Shown here one piece after another: positions 27,083 to 34,129 of a stretch of DNA of 64,000 bases. The notes under the pieces were generated by a model that saw only the letters and a list, made by a program, of their open reading frames with translations, ran no database searches and was not told the DNA's origin. Each line of letters opens with the position of its first letter. Positions within the stretch are counted from its first letter, which is position 1. The stretch is from an uncultured Dokdonia sp. Lineage in GTDB: Bacteria; Bacteroidota; Bacteroidia; Flavobacteriales; Flavobacteriaceae. The DNA lies in the NCBI RefSeq assembly GCF_947496725.1, contig NZ_CANMDS010000001.1, positions 434,001-498,000 of the forward strand, given 5' to 3'. The translations under genes and the position numbers were made by a program.

Positions 27083-27098
27083 CGCTTTCGCGAAAGCG
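27083..27098. repeat. Iterated palindrome, copy 7
   Basis: CGCTTTCGCGAAAGCG between the hemN terminator and the 53-aa membrane protein gene, first copy after a 10.4-kb empty stretch. Confidence 0.9.
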
Positions 27099-27197
27099 GT
27101 CTAAACCTAAGCCCCTCTTTGCACTTTAATAAACATTAAAGCAATGCGTATATCTATCACTTTATAGACTACTCGGGTACATAAAGCGCTCAATATA

Positions 27198-27359
27198 CTA
27201 GCCATTATTTGTATCATCTTCTTCTTGGTTTGTAGCAGATTTACCGTTGCGAGACATACTATATACGATAAGTACCATCGCAATACACACCACGGCAAAA
27301 ACGCCTATTAACATTGCTCCCATTCCCCAGTCTACGAGTAGTAATAATGAATTTTTCAT
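27198..27359 (-). CDS. 53-aa single-pass membrane protein at the end of the cco cluster
   Basis: ATG at 27357-27359, stop at 27198-27200. The protein begins MKNSLLLLVDWGMGAMLIGV; a hydrophobic segment runs from about 15 to 34, followed by a polar, acidic tail (SMSRNGKSATNQEEDD). The same strand order and short spacing (49 bp) after the DsbD/UreH-like gene suggest it is part of the cco unit. A minus-strand ORF in another frame (27107-27298) overlaps it but lacks any protein-like pattern. Could be an oxidase assembly or stability peptide; function unproven. Confidence 0.65.
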   Translation of the reverse strand: MKNSLLLLVDWGMGAMLIGVFAVVCIAMVLIVYSMSRNGKSATNQEEDDTNNG

Positions 27360-27408
27360 AAGTTTAAAGTTTAGAGGTTGTAAAAAAATCTATGTTTAGT
27401 AATATCTC

Positions 27409-28116
27409 TTAGTGACACGCGTGCTGCGCGGCTATTTTTTCTATACGCACATTTTCTGAGGGAGATATATAAGGAATCCCTAAGCCCATACCACGCAGTA
27501 TAAACAGCACTCCTATTATAACTACAAATACAGGAATCGCTTTTACTATGCGCTGTTTAATCGTTCCTTTTAAAAAGTTACCTAAGTAAATAGCCGTTGT
27601 CATAAGTGGTATGGTCCCTAGTCCAAAAATGGCCATATAAAGACCACCCTGTAAAGCATCTCCAGAAGCCAGCGCTCCAAAAACTGCCATATACACAAGT
27701 CCGCAAGGCAACAACCCATTAAGATACCCGATGGTAAAAAACGTTGCTGGATCTTTCTTTTTAAGCGCAGCTCCCATATTACTTTTTACTTTTCCCACTA
27801 TTTTATATATGGGTTTTGAGATGCTATATTTACTTAAAAATCGTGAAGGAATAAGTATTACAGCGATCATTAAAACACCTATAGCAATAGACAAATTTTG
27901 CTGAAAACCAAAGAGATTAAGACTCTTCCCCACTACCCCAAAAATGAGACCTATCACGCTGTAGGTAAGAATTCTTCCTGCGTGATAGCTTGATAATTGA
28001 AAAAAGCGCTTTACGGGGTTTTTACGATCTACAGGTAACATAAACGCAATAGGCCCACACATCCCTACACAGTGAAAACTCCCTAATAAACCGAATATGA
28101 GTGCAGACCAAAGCAT
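27409..28116 (-). CDS. DsbD/UreH-type (SafE-like) membrane transporter of the cco cluster
   Basis: 235 aa with six membrane segments. Duplicated motifs GLLGSFHCVGMCGPIAF (about 9-25) and GYLNGLLPCGLVYMAVFGAL (about 128-147) place it in the DsbD_2/UreH-like group often labelled sulphite exporter TauE/SafE. The CxxxC and LPC cysteines could handle copper or thiols. In other bacteria a related gene lies beside ccoGHIS and is needed for copper delivery to the oxidase; here that role is inferred from position directly after ccoH (adjacent, no gap). The last residues AAQHACH offer a metal-binding end. Confidence 0.8.
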   Translation of the reverse strand: MLWSALIFGLLGSFHCVGMCGPIAFMLPVDRKNPVKRFFQLSSYHAGRILTYSVIGLIFGVVGKSLNLFGFQQNLSIAIGVLMIAVILIPSRFLSKYSISKPIYKIVGKVKSNMGAALKKKDPATFFTIGYLNGLLPCGLVYMAVFGALASGDALQGGLYMAIFGLGTIPLMTTAIYLGNFLKGTIKQRIVKAIPVFVVIIGVLFILRGMGLGIPYISPSENVRIEKIAAQHACH

Positions 28117-28563
28117 TTAATAACTTATTGATTTTTTATACATATAATCTTGATCACCATCACTCCAGGTGATTGTGATATTCCATCTTCCAGCAATGAG
28201 TTTATGATCTGGTATAAGCTGTTTACCATCTGTGATAGCAAGCGGTATTTCAAAATCTAACAGCTCATTAGACGGTCTATATAAGGAGACAGTACCCTTT
28301 ATAGAACTAGCATCTATAGATGCTGGAAATGTAAGTAACCACCCCTCTGGAGTAAGTATTCCATTAATTTTACCTTCAAGAAGATTTGCATTAGTTTCGG
28401 CATCTATTTCGGTTTGATACTTCATTTCTTTTGCATAATACTCTTCGGTTACCAGATCGTGACTATACTTCTTATCTGTGCTCATTGTGATGACCATATA
28501 CAGTATGAAAGCCATAAATGAGATCATTCCCACTACAATACCTTTTCCCCAGTTCCACTTCAT
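28117..28563 (-). CDS. ccoH: FixH/CcoH family protein
   Basis: 148 aa: one N-terminal membrane segment (about 8-27), then a periplasmic domain typical of FixH, beginning DLVTEEYYAKEMKYQTEID, a classic FixH stretch. It is an assembly factor of cbb3 oxidase that interacts with the copper ATPase CcoI. Follows ccoG by 35 bp, with a palindrome copy in that gap. Confidence 0.9.
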   Translation of the reverse strand: MKWNWGKGIVVGMISFMAFILYMVITMSTDKKYSHDLVTEEYYAKEMKYQTEIDAETNANLLEGKINGILTPEGWLLTFPASIDASSIKGTVSLYRPSNELLDFEIPLAITDGKQLIPDHKLIAGRWNITITWSDGDQDYMYKKSISY

Positions 28564-28578
28564 AATTGTTCTTTTTTT

Positions 28579-28592
28579 GCTTTCGCGAAAGC
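28579..28592. repeat. Iterated palindrome, copy 8
   Basis: GCTTTCGCGAAAGC squeezed between ccoG (ends 28599) and ccoH (starts 28563), inside the operon. Confidence 0.9.
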
Positions 28593-28598
28593 GTTATA

Positions 28599-30020
28599 CT
28601 ATCTATATGTTCTTGGTCCTAAAAATGAGGTAACCGTTGTCTCTATTAGCTCATCACCGCTATACACCTCAACCTCTAGTTGTTCTTTATCACTCTTAAT
28701 AGCGCTTGCATTTATCTCAATAAACAGTGTGCCTTCTGCAAGACCTTGACCGCTTATATCAAAAAAATTGCCTGAGACAACCTCTATAGTCCCTTTATGA
28801 GAAGCAAGTTTAAAGTGTACATCATTTATATCTTCTATGGTTTTATTAACTAGTTTAAAGGTGTACACATTGCTTATCATATTATCTGCCTTGTGCTCAT
28901 AAAGTTGGCCTGGTAATCTTAAGATACGTGCCTCTACATCGTTACGTAAAAAGAGCATCCCTATAAGTACCGCTATGAGAATACCTAGTACAGCTGTATA
29001 GCCCTTGAGTCTAGGTGTAAATTTGAACTTTTCTTTTTTCTCAATATTATCTTCACTTGCATAGCGTATAAGCCCTGTGGGAAGATTTACAGCCTCCATC
29101 ATATGGTCACAGGCGTCTATACAAGCAGTACAGTTTACACACTCTAGCTGGGTGCCATTACGTATATCTATACCTGTAGGACATACGTGCACACAGGCAA
29201 AACAGTCTATACAATCACCTTTACCTGTAGTGGCGCGTTCTTCATTTTTTTTAAATTTTGCGCGACCTTCTTCCTTTTCTCCTCGTTTGTGATCATAAGC
29301 CACTACAATAGATTTATTATCTAGCAGCACACCTTGTAGACGACCATAAGGACAAGCGATAATGCATACTTGCTCTCTAAACCACGCAAATATGAAATAG
29401 AATACACCTGTAAAAATAAGTAATGATACTAGTGTGCTTATGTGCTTAGACGGTCCATCTGTGATATATCTTATAAGCTGGTCACTGCCTATGAGATAGG
29501 CAAGAAACACATTTGCTATAAGAAAAGAGATGATAAAAAATATAGACCACTTAAGGGCTCTTTTTTTTATTTTCTCCTTTGTCCACGGCATTTTTTTAAG
29601 TCGTATTTGTTTCCCTCTATCACCATCTATCCAGTACTCAATACGACGAAAAACCATTTCCATAAATATGGTCTGTGGGCATACCCAGCCACAAAATAAT
29701 CTACCAAAGGCAACGGTAAACAAAATCACAAAAACCACCCCAATAATCATCATTATTACAAACAGGTGAAAATCTTGTGGCCAAAATGGGTAGCCAAAAA
29801 TATTAAAGCGACGCTCTAATACGTTAAACATCAAAAACTGGTTACCACCTATTTTAATAAAAGGCGCACTAAATAAAAATAAGAGCAATACATAGCTTAC
29901 ATACTTGCGGTACTCGTACCACTTACCGTCTGGCTTTTTAGGAAAAACCCAAGCACGTTTACCCTCCTCATTAAGAGTGCCTATAGTGTCTCTAAAGTTA
30001 TCTTGTCCTTGCTCTGCCAT
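28599..30020 (-). CDS. ccoG: Cytochrome c oxidase accessory protein CcoG (FixG)
   Basis: 473 aa membrane ferredoxin. It has about five membrane segments, GRLFCGWVCPQTIFMEMVFRRIE (about 108-130), IACPYGRLQG, and two [4Fe-4S] motifs, CIDCFACVHVCP and CVNCTACIDACD (about 272-306). A C-terminal periplasmic Ig-like FixG domain follows. CcoG reduces Cu(II) for delivery to the cbb3 copper site. Lies between ccoP and ccoH. Confidence 0.95.
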   Translation of the reverse strand: MAEQGQDNFRDTIGTLNEEGKRAWVFPKKPDGKWYEYRKYVSYVLLLFLFSAPFIKIGGNQFLMFNVLERRFNIFGYPFWPQDFHLFVIMMIIGVVFVILFTVAFGRLFCGWVCPQTIFMEMVFRRIEYWIDGDRGKQIRLKKMPWTKEKIKKRALKWSIFFIISFLIANVFLAYLIGSDQLIRYITDGPSKHISTLVSLLIFTGVFYFIFAWFREQVCIIACPYGRLQGVLLDNKSIVVAYDHKRGEKEEGRAKFKKNEERATTGKGDCIDCFACVHVCPTGIDIRNGTQLECVNCTACIDACDHMMEAVNLPTGLIRYASEDNIEKKEKFKFTPRLKGYTAVLGILIAVLIGMLFLRNDVEARILRLPGQLYEHKADNMISNVYTFKLVNKTIEDINDVHFKLASHKGTIEVVSGNFFDISGQGLAEGTLFIEINASAIKSDKEQLEVEVYSGDELIETTVTSFLGPRTYR

Positions 30021-30048
30021 ACTGAGTATTATAAGGTGCTTTTTTTTA

Positions 30049-31005
30049 CTAATTACTTGCTGCTACGGTAATCTCTTCTACCACTAGAGAGTCTACTTCT
30101 TTTACAGGTACAGTTACAGGTGCTGCGTCTGGGTCTATCCAGATCTCACCTTCTGCTTGCTTAGGCTCTGCCGGAGTAGTACCCTGTAATGAGAGTACAA
30201 AGCTGGCTACTTGAGCCATTTCTGCAGGTTTAAGTTCAGATTTCCAAGAGATCATACCCTTACCATCACGACCACCTTCTGAAATGGTTTTAAATACATT
30301 TTTTATACCTCCACCTAGAATCCAGTGTTGATCTGTAAGGTTAGGACCTATACCTCCTCCACCATCTGCTTTATGACAGGCAATACAGTTATTTGTGAAA
30401 ATGGCTTTACCAGCATTGATATCACTAGCATCTGTAAGTAGTGTTACTGTATTAATATCTACAAGATCCTTAGCTGTTTTTTTCCATTCTTCTATTTCTG
30501 CTTTTGCCTCTGCAACCGCAACCTGATATTCTTCTTCTTGGTCATAGTCGTTAAACACTTCAAATCGTACTAGGTATATTACCGCAAAGACAATCGTTGC
30601 ATAAAACATATATACCCACCAAGGCGGTAAATTATTATCAAGCTCCTTGATCCCATCATAATTATGGTCAAGTATGATCTCGTGCTCCTCCTCTACTGCT
30701 TTACTTCCTAGAGAGGCTTTATACTTCTCCTTAAACCACTTAAACTGGTTTTCTTTTGCGAGAGCTGCCTCTTTATCATATACTTTTTGTGCGTCTGGCT
30801 TGAGGCTTTTATATAGAATACTTCTTAGGGCTTCTATGCTTATCTCACCAGCGGTATAAAAAAGAATGATTACTCCCAGTACTGCCCAGATCCAAGGTTC
30901 TTGTAAAAAAATAGATATCTCTCCAGTAGACCCTGCAATATCTATGATAAAATAACCCAGTATCGAGAAGCCTAAGATTCTTAAAAATGATGCTACTGTT
31001 CTCAT
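30049..31005 (-). CDS. ccoP: cbb3 oxidase subunit CcoP (single haem)
   Basis: 318 aa. Membrane segments at about 8-25, 40-52 and 130-148 precede a cytochrome c domain with CIACH (C207, C210, H211) and Met251 as likely axial ligand. Proteobacterial CcoP has two haem c; this one has only one CxxCH, so the electron path is shorter. The two extra N-terminal segments are typical of Bacteroidetes CcoP. It follows ccoQ by 4 bp. Confidence 0.92.
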   Translation of the reverse strand: MRTVASFLRILGFSILGYFIIDIAGSTGEISIFLQEPWIWAVLGVIILFYTAGEISIEALRSILYKSLKPDAQKVYDKEAALAKENQFKWFKEKYKASLGSKAVEEEHEIILDHNYDGIKELDNNLPPWWVYMFYATIVFAVIYLVRFEVFNDYDQEEEYQVAVAEAKAEIEEWKKTAKDLVDINTVTLLTDASDINAGKAIFTNNCIACHKADGGGGIGPNLTDQHWILGGGIKNVFKTISEGGRDGKGMISWKSELKPAEMAQVASFVLSLQGTTPAEPKQAEGEIWIDPDAAPVTVPVKEVDSLVVEEITVAASN

Positions 31006-31009
31006 AGAT

Positions 31010-31198
31010 TTAATTATTTGAATTAAGTGTATTGTCGTTAAGTGGTATGTTGCTCACCTCTGCTATGTGGCTCTTCTTTGCTGTAAACACCCACCAGAAA
31101 AGGGCTGCAAAGAAGACAAAGAATATAAGTAGTGAGATGATAGGGTATATTTCAACCCCATCAATATTTTCTAGATTTCCTTTTACAAATTTTAACAT
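31010..31198 (-). CDS. ccoQ: cbb3 oxidase small subunit CcoQ
   Basis: 62 aa with one membrane segment (about 18-40, PIISLLIFFVFFAALFWWVF) and a soluble tail. The size, position between ccoNO and ccoP (3 and 4 bp gaps) and FWWVFTAKKSH pattern match CcoQ/FixQ, which stabilises the complex. Confidence 0.9.
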   Translation of the reverse strand: MLKFVKGNLENIDGVEIYPIISLLIFFVFFAALFWWVFTAKKSHIAEVSNIPLNDNTLNSNN

Positions 31199-31201
31199 CG
31201 C

Positions 31202-33406
31202 TTAGTCGTTTATGATGGTTGTTGTACCGTCTGTGTTTTTAACTTTTATATCTGTTCCTAATCGTTGTATGTAAGCTATAAGAGCTACCACTTCACGATT
31301 GCGCATCTCTATAAAATCTAGCCCATTCTCTTCGGCATATTTTTTATCTGCTTCATAGGTATTTGCAAAGTCTGGATCTGCATAAAGATTTTTCTCTATT
31401 TGCGTTCCTTGTGCCGTCATAAGCTCTTGAGCATTATCTATCTCCTCTTGAGTATAGGGTACACCTAGCGTGACCATTGCTTCCATTTTCTTTTCTGTAA
31501 GGTCTTTATCTAACTCATTTTTGATAAGCCATTTATAAGATGGCATTATTGAACCTGACGATGTACTCTGCGGATCGTAAAAGTGGTTTAAGTGCCAGTT
31601 GTCACTATACTTACCCCCTACACGCATAAGGTCTGGTCCCGTACGTTTACTTCCCCATAAAAATGGATGATCATACACATACTCTCCTGCCTTTGAGTAC
31701 TCACCATAACGCTCTACCTCACTTCTAAAAGGTCGTATCATTTGTGAGTGACACGATACACAGCTCTCTCGTATATAAATATCTCTACCCTCGAGTTCTA
31801 GTGGTGTGTATGGTTTTACACTTGAGATTACAGGTACATAATCATCTACCATAAGTGATGGTATAATTTGTACCATACCACCTATAAGGATGGCAATAGT
31901 TGCAAAAATGGTAAGCTTTACCGGGCGTCTTTCTAACCAAGTGTGGTATCCCTCTTTTGAGGTACGTTTTCTAGTTACTTTTTGAAGTGGCGCAGCCTCT
32001 GCGAGCTCATCTGTTACTTCATTACCCGAGCGTGCTGTCATTATTAAGTTATACACTCCTATAAGCGCTCCTACTATAAACATACTTCCTCCTATAGCAC
32101 GCATCCAGTACATCGGGATGATCTCACTCACTGTCTCAAGAAAGTTACCGTAAGTAAGTGTACCATCTGGATTAAATTGTTTCCACATAGATGCTTGTAC
32201 AAAACCAGCAACATACATAGGTAAAGCATAAAGTATAATACCTAATGTACCTACCCAGAAGTGTACGTTTGCAAGCTTAGTAGACCACAGTGTAGTTTTA
32301 AATAACCTAGGCACCATCCAGTATACCATACCAAATGTTAAGAAACCATTCCAAGCAAGTGCTCCTACGTGTACGTGTGCAATAACCCAGTCACTAAAGT
32401 GAGCGATGGCATTTACATTTTTAAGCGATAACATAGGCCCCTCAAAGGTTGCCATACCGTAGCCTGTAATTGCCACTACCATAAATTTAAGAACAGGATC
32501 CGTACGTACTTTATCCCAAGCCCCTCTTAGTGTGAGTAGTCCATTAATCATACCTCCCCAAGATGGAGCAATAAGCATAATAGAGAAGGCTACTCCTAAG
32601 TTTTGTGCCCAGTCTGGTAGTGCAGAGTATAACAGGTGGTGTGGCCCTGCCCAGATGTAAATAAAAATAAGAGACCAGAAGTGTACAATAGATAATCTGT
32701 ATGAGTATACCGGTCTATTTGCCGCCTTAGGCACAAAGTAGTACATAAGACCTAAAAATGGTGTTGTTAAAAAGAAAGCCACCGCATTGTGACCATACCA
32801 CCACTGTACTAGTGCATCTTGCACCCCAGCATACATAGAGTAACTCTTAAGCGCGCTTACTGGCAGCTCCATACTGTTTACAATATGTAATACCGCTACA
32901 GTTACAAATGTTCCTAAATAAAACCAGATTGCCACATAAAGGTGTCGCTGTCTTCTTTTAAGAATAGTACCTATTAAGTTTGCCCCAAAAGCAACCCAAA
33001 TTAATGCGATAGCAATGTCAAAAGGCCACTCTAGCTCTGCATACTCCTTTGAGGTAGTAAAACCTAAAGGCAGCGTGATTGCAGCACCTACAATGATAGC
33101 CTGCCATCCCCAGAAGTTAAGATTACTAAGCCAGTCTTTCCACATACGAGCTTTGAGAAGTCGTTGTGTAGAGTAATAAACACCAGCAAAAATAGCGTTA
33201 CCTACAAAGGCAAAAATCACAGCATTAGTATGCAGCGGACGCAAACGACCAAAACTTAACCAAGAGATGCCGTCTGTAAGGTTAGGAAAAAGAAACATAA
33301 AAGCTAGAAGAAGCCCCACACTCATCCCTATAATGCCCCAAAACATCGTCGCGATTATAAACTTACGTACGATTTTATTATCGTAATAGAATTTTTGTAT
33401 TTCCAT
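31202..33406 (-). CDS. ccoNO: cbb3 oxidase CcoN-CcoO fusion (subunits I and II)
   Basis: 734 aa. Residues 1-470 are the haem-copper subunit I with 12 or more helices: H59 and H346 for the low-spin and H344 for the high-spin haem by position, H206 and H256/H257 for CuB. A linker (460-500) leads to CcoO (500-734), one membrane anchor and a cytochrome c domain with CVSCH (C549, C552, H553) and Met in SIMPSYKW. This fusion is usual in Bacteroidetes. It reduces oxygen with high affinity and pumps protons. Confidence 0.96.
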   Translation of the reverse strand: MEIQKFYYDNKIVRKFIIATMFWGIIGMSVGLLLAFMFLFPNLTDGISWLSFGRLRPLHTNAVIFAFVGNAIFAGVYYSTQRLLKARMWKDWLSNLNFWGWQAIIVGAAITLPLGFTTSKEYAELEWPFDIAIALIWVAFGANLIGTILKRRQRHLYVAIWFYLGTFVTVAVLHIVNSMELPVSALKSYSMYAGVQDALVQWWYGHNAVAFFLTTPFLGLMYYFVPKAANRPVYSYRLSIVHFWSLIFIYIWAGPHHLLYSALPDWAQNLGVAFSIMLIAPSWGGMINGLLTLRGAWDKVRTDPVLKFMVVAITGYGMATFEGPMLSLKNVNAIAHFSDWVIAHVHVGALAWNGFLTFGMVYWMVPRLFKTTLWSTKLANVHFWVGTLGIILYALPMYVAGFVQASMWKQFNPDGTLTYGNFLETVSEIIPMYWMRAIGGSMFIVGALIGVYNLIMTARSGNEVTDELAEAAPLQKVTRKRTSKEGYHTWLERRPVKLTIFATIAILIGGMVQIIPSLMVDDYVPVISSVKPYTPLELEGRDIYIRESCVSCHSQMIRPFRSEVERYGEYSKAGEYVYDHPFLWGSKRTGPDLMRVGGKYSDNWHLNHFYDPQSTSSGSIMPSYKWLIKNELDKDLTEKKMEAMVTLGVPYTQEEIDNAQELMTAQGTQIEKNLYADPDFANTYEADKKYAEENGLDFIEMRNREVVALIAYIQRLGTDIKVKNTDGTTTIIND

Positions 33407-33418
33407 AAAAAAAATGGG

Positions 33419-33625
33419 TTACTGTTTTAAATTGGTTGAATTTGCTTGATCTTTATTATCACTCTCAGAAGCCTTAGTTGTAATTACCTCATCTTCAAAA
33501 AGCATACGCACAGATGGCGTATAAGTGTCGTCATATTGCCCTTTTTTTACAGACAGTATAAAAGCTGCAAAAAAGATGAGTGCGACAACCACACTTATTG
33601 CAAGAAGCATATAAATAATACTCAT
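33419..33625 (-). CDS. ccoS: cbb3 oxidase maturation protein CcoS
   Basis: 68 aa with an N-terminal membrane segment (about 4-27) followed by KKGQYDDTYTPSVRMLFED, the typical CcoS layout. It is needed for cofactor insertion into CcoN. First gene of the long cco operon; only 12 bp separate it from ccoNO, and the operator lies 51 bp upstream. Confidence 0.9.
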   Translation of the reverse strand: MSIIYMLLAISVVVALIFFAAFILSVKKGQYDDTYTPSVRMLFEDEVITTKASESDNKDQANSTNLKQ

Positions 33626-33644
33626 ACCTGATAGGATTATGGTG

Positions 33645-33687
33645 TAAAACTACGTGTGAACTTCAAGGTGAAATATGACAAATGTCA
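33645..33687 (-). promoter_or_regulatory. FNR-type operator plus -7 box for the ccoS-NOQPGH operon
   Basis: TGACAAATGTCA at 33676-33687; on the minus strand TAGTTTTA begins at 33652 and ends at 33645, 23 bp from the operator and 19 bp before the ccoS ATG. Confidence 0.85.
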
Positions 33688-33711
33688 GTTACTGTTAAAT
33701 AGTTTTAAATG

Positions 33712-33727
33712 CGCTTTCGCGAAAGCG
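33712..33727. repeat. Iterated palindrome, copy 9
   Basis: CGCTTTCGCGAAAGCG, 24 bp after the stop of the 125-aa gene that follows ccoI and just upstream of the cco operator. Confidence 0.9.
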
Positions 33728-33751
33728 TAAAACAACTCATATACACACCTT

Positions 33752-34129
33752 TTACACGATCACTTTTTGAAGTCTTTTTGATACTTTCTGTAGCGATGAA
33801 AGCAGCACTCCAGCCCCTTGTACAGCACAAGGACAACTCATCATAAACTGATGCTCAAATCTTGTAATGGCTTGCAATGTGGTTTTAAATTCTTGTAAAA
33901 TGGCACCGTGAGCCTCTAGATAAAAAGCTTGATCTCTAGATGGTAATTGCTCTACTACTGAGAGTTGATTTTGCACAGCGCTTAACCAGCTATCAAAACC
34001 CTCTTGTAGCTCATTGTGGTGCACAGATTTGTAAAACATAGTTATAAGCTGTCTCTCTGTATACACAGGTAATACTGCTATATTATGAGACGGACCTACT
34101 GCCGAAGGGATGTGTAAATGTGTAATCAT
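33752..34129 (-). CDS. 125-aa protein translationally coupled to ccoI
   Basis: The start codon overlaps the ccoI stop (ATGA), so the two are co-translated. Mostly helical, no membrane segment. His residues cluster at the N-terminus (ITHLHIP, PSHN, SVHHN), and an MSCPCAV motif occurs near 98-104. Helical bundle with His and Cys suggests possible metal or haem binding, perhaps linked to copper or to redox state; this is inference. Family not recognised. Confidence 0.7.
   Translation of the reverse strand: MITHLHIPSAVGPSHNIAVLPVYTERQLITMFYKSVHHNELQEGFDSWLSAVQNQLSVVEQLPSRDQAFYLEAHGAILQEFKTTLQAITRFEHQFMMSCPCAVQGAGVLLSSLQKVSKRLQKVIV

Noticed and set aside
27107-27298. 63-aa minus-strand ORF after hemN
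   Set aside because: It overlaps the more plausible 53-aa membrane protein in a different frame, has no coherent domain pattern and starts in that gene.
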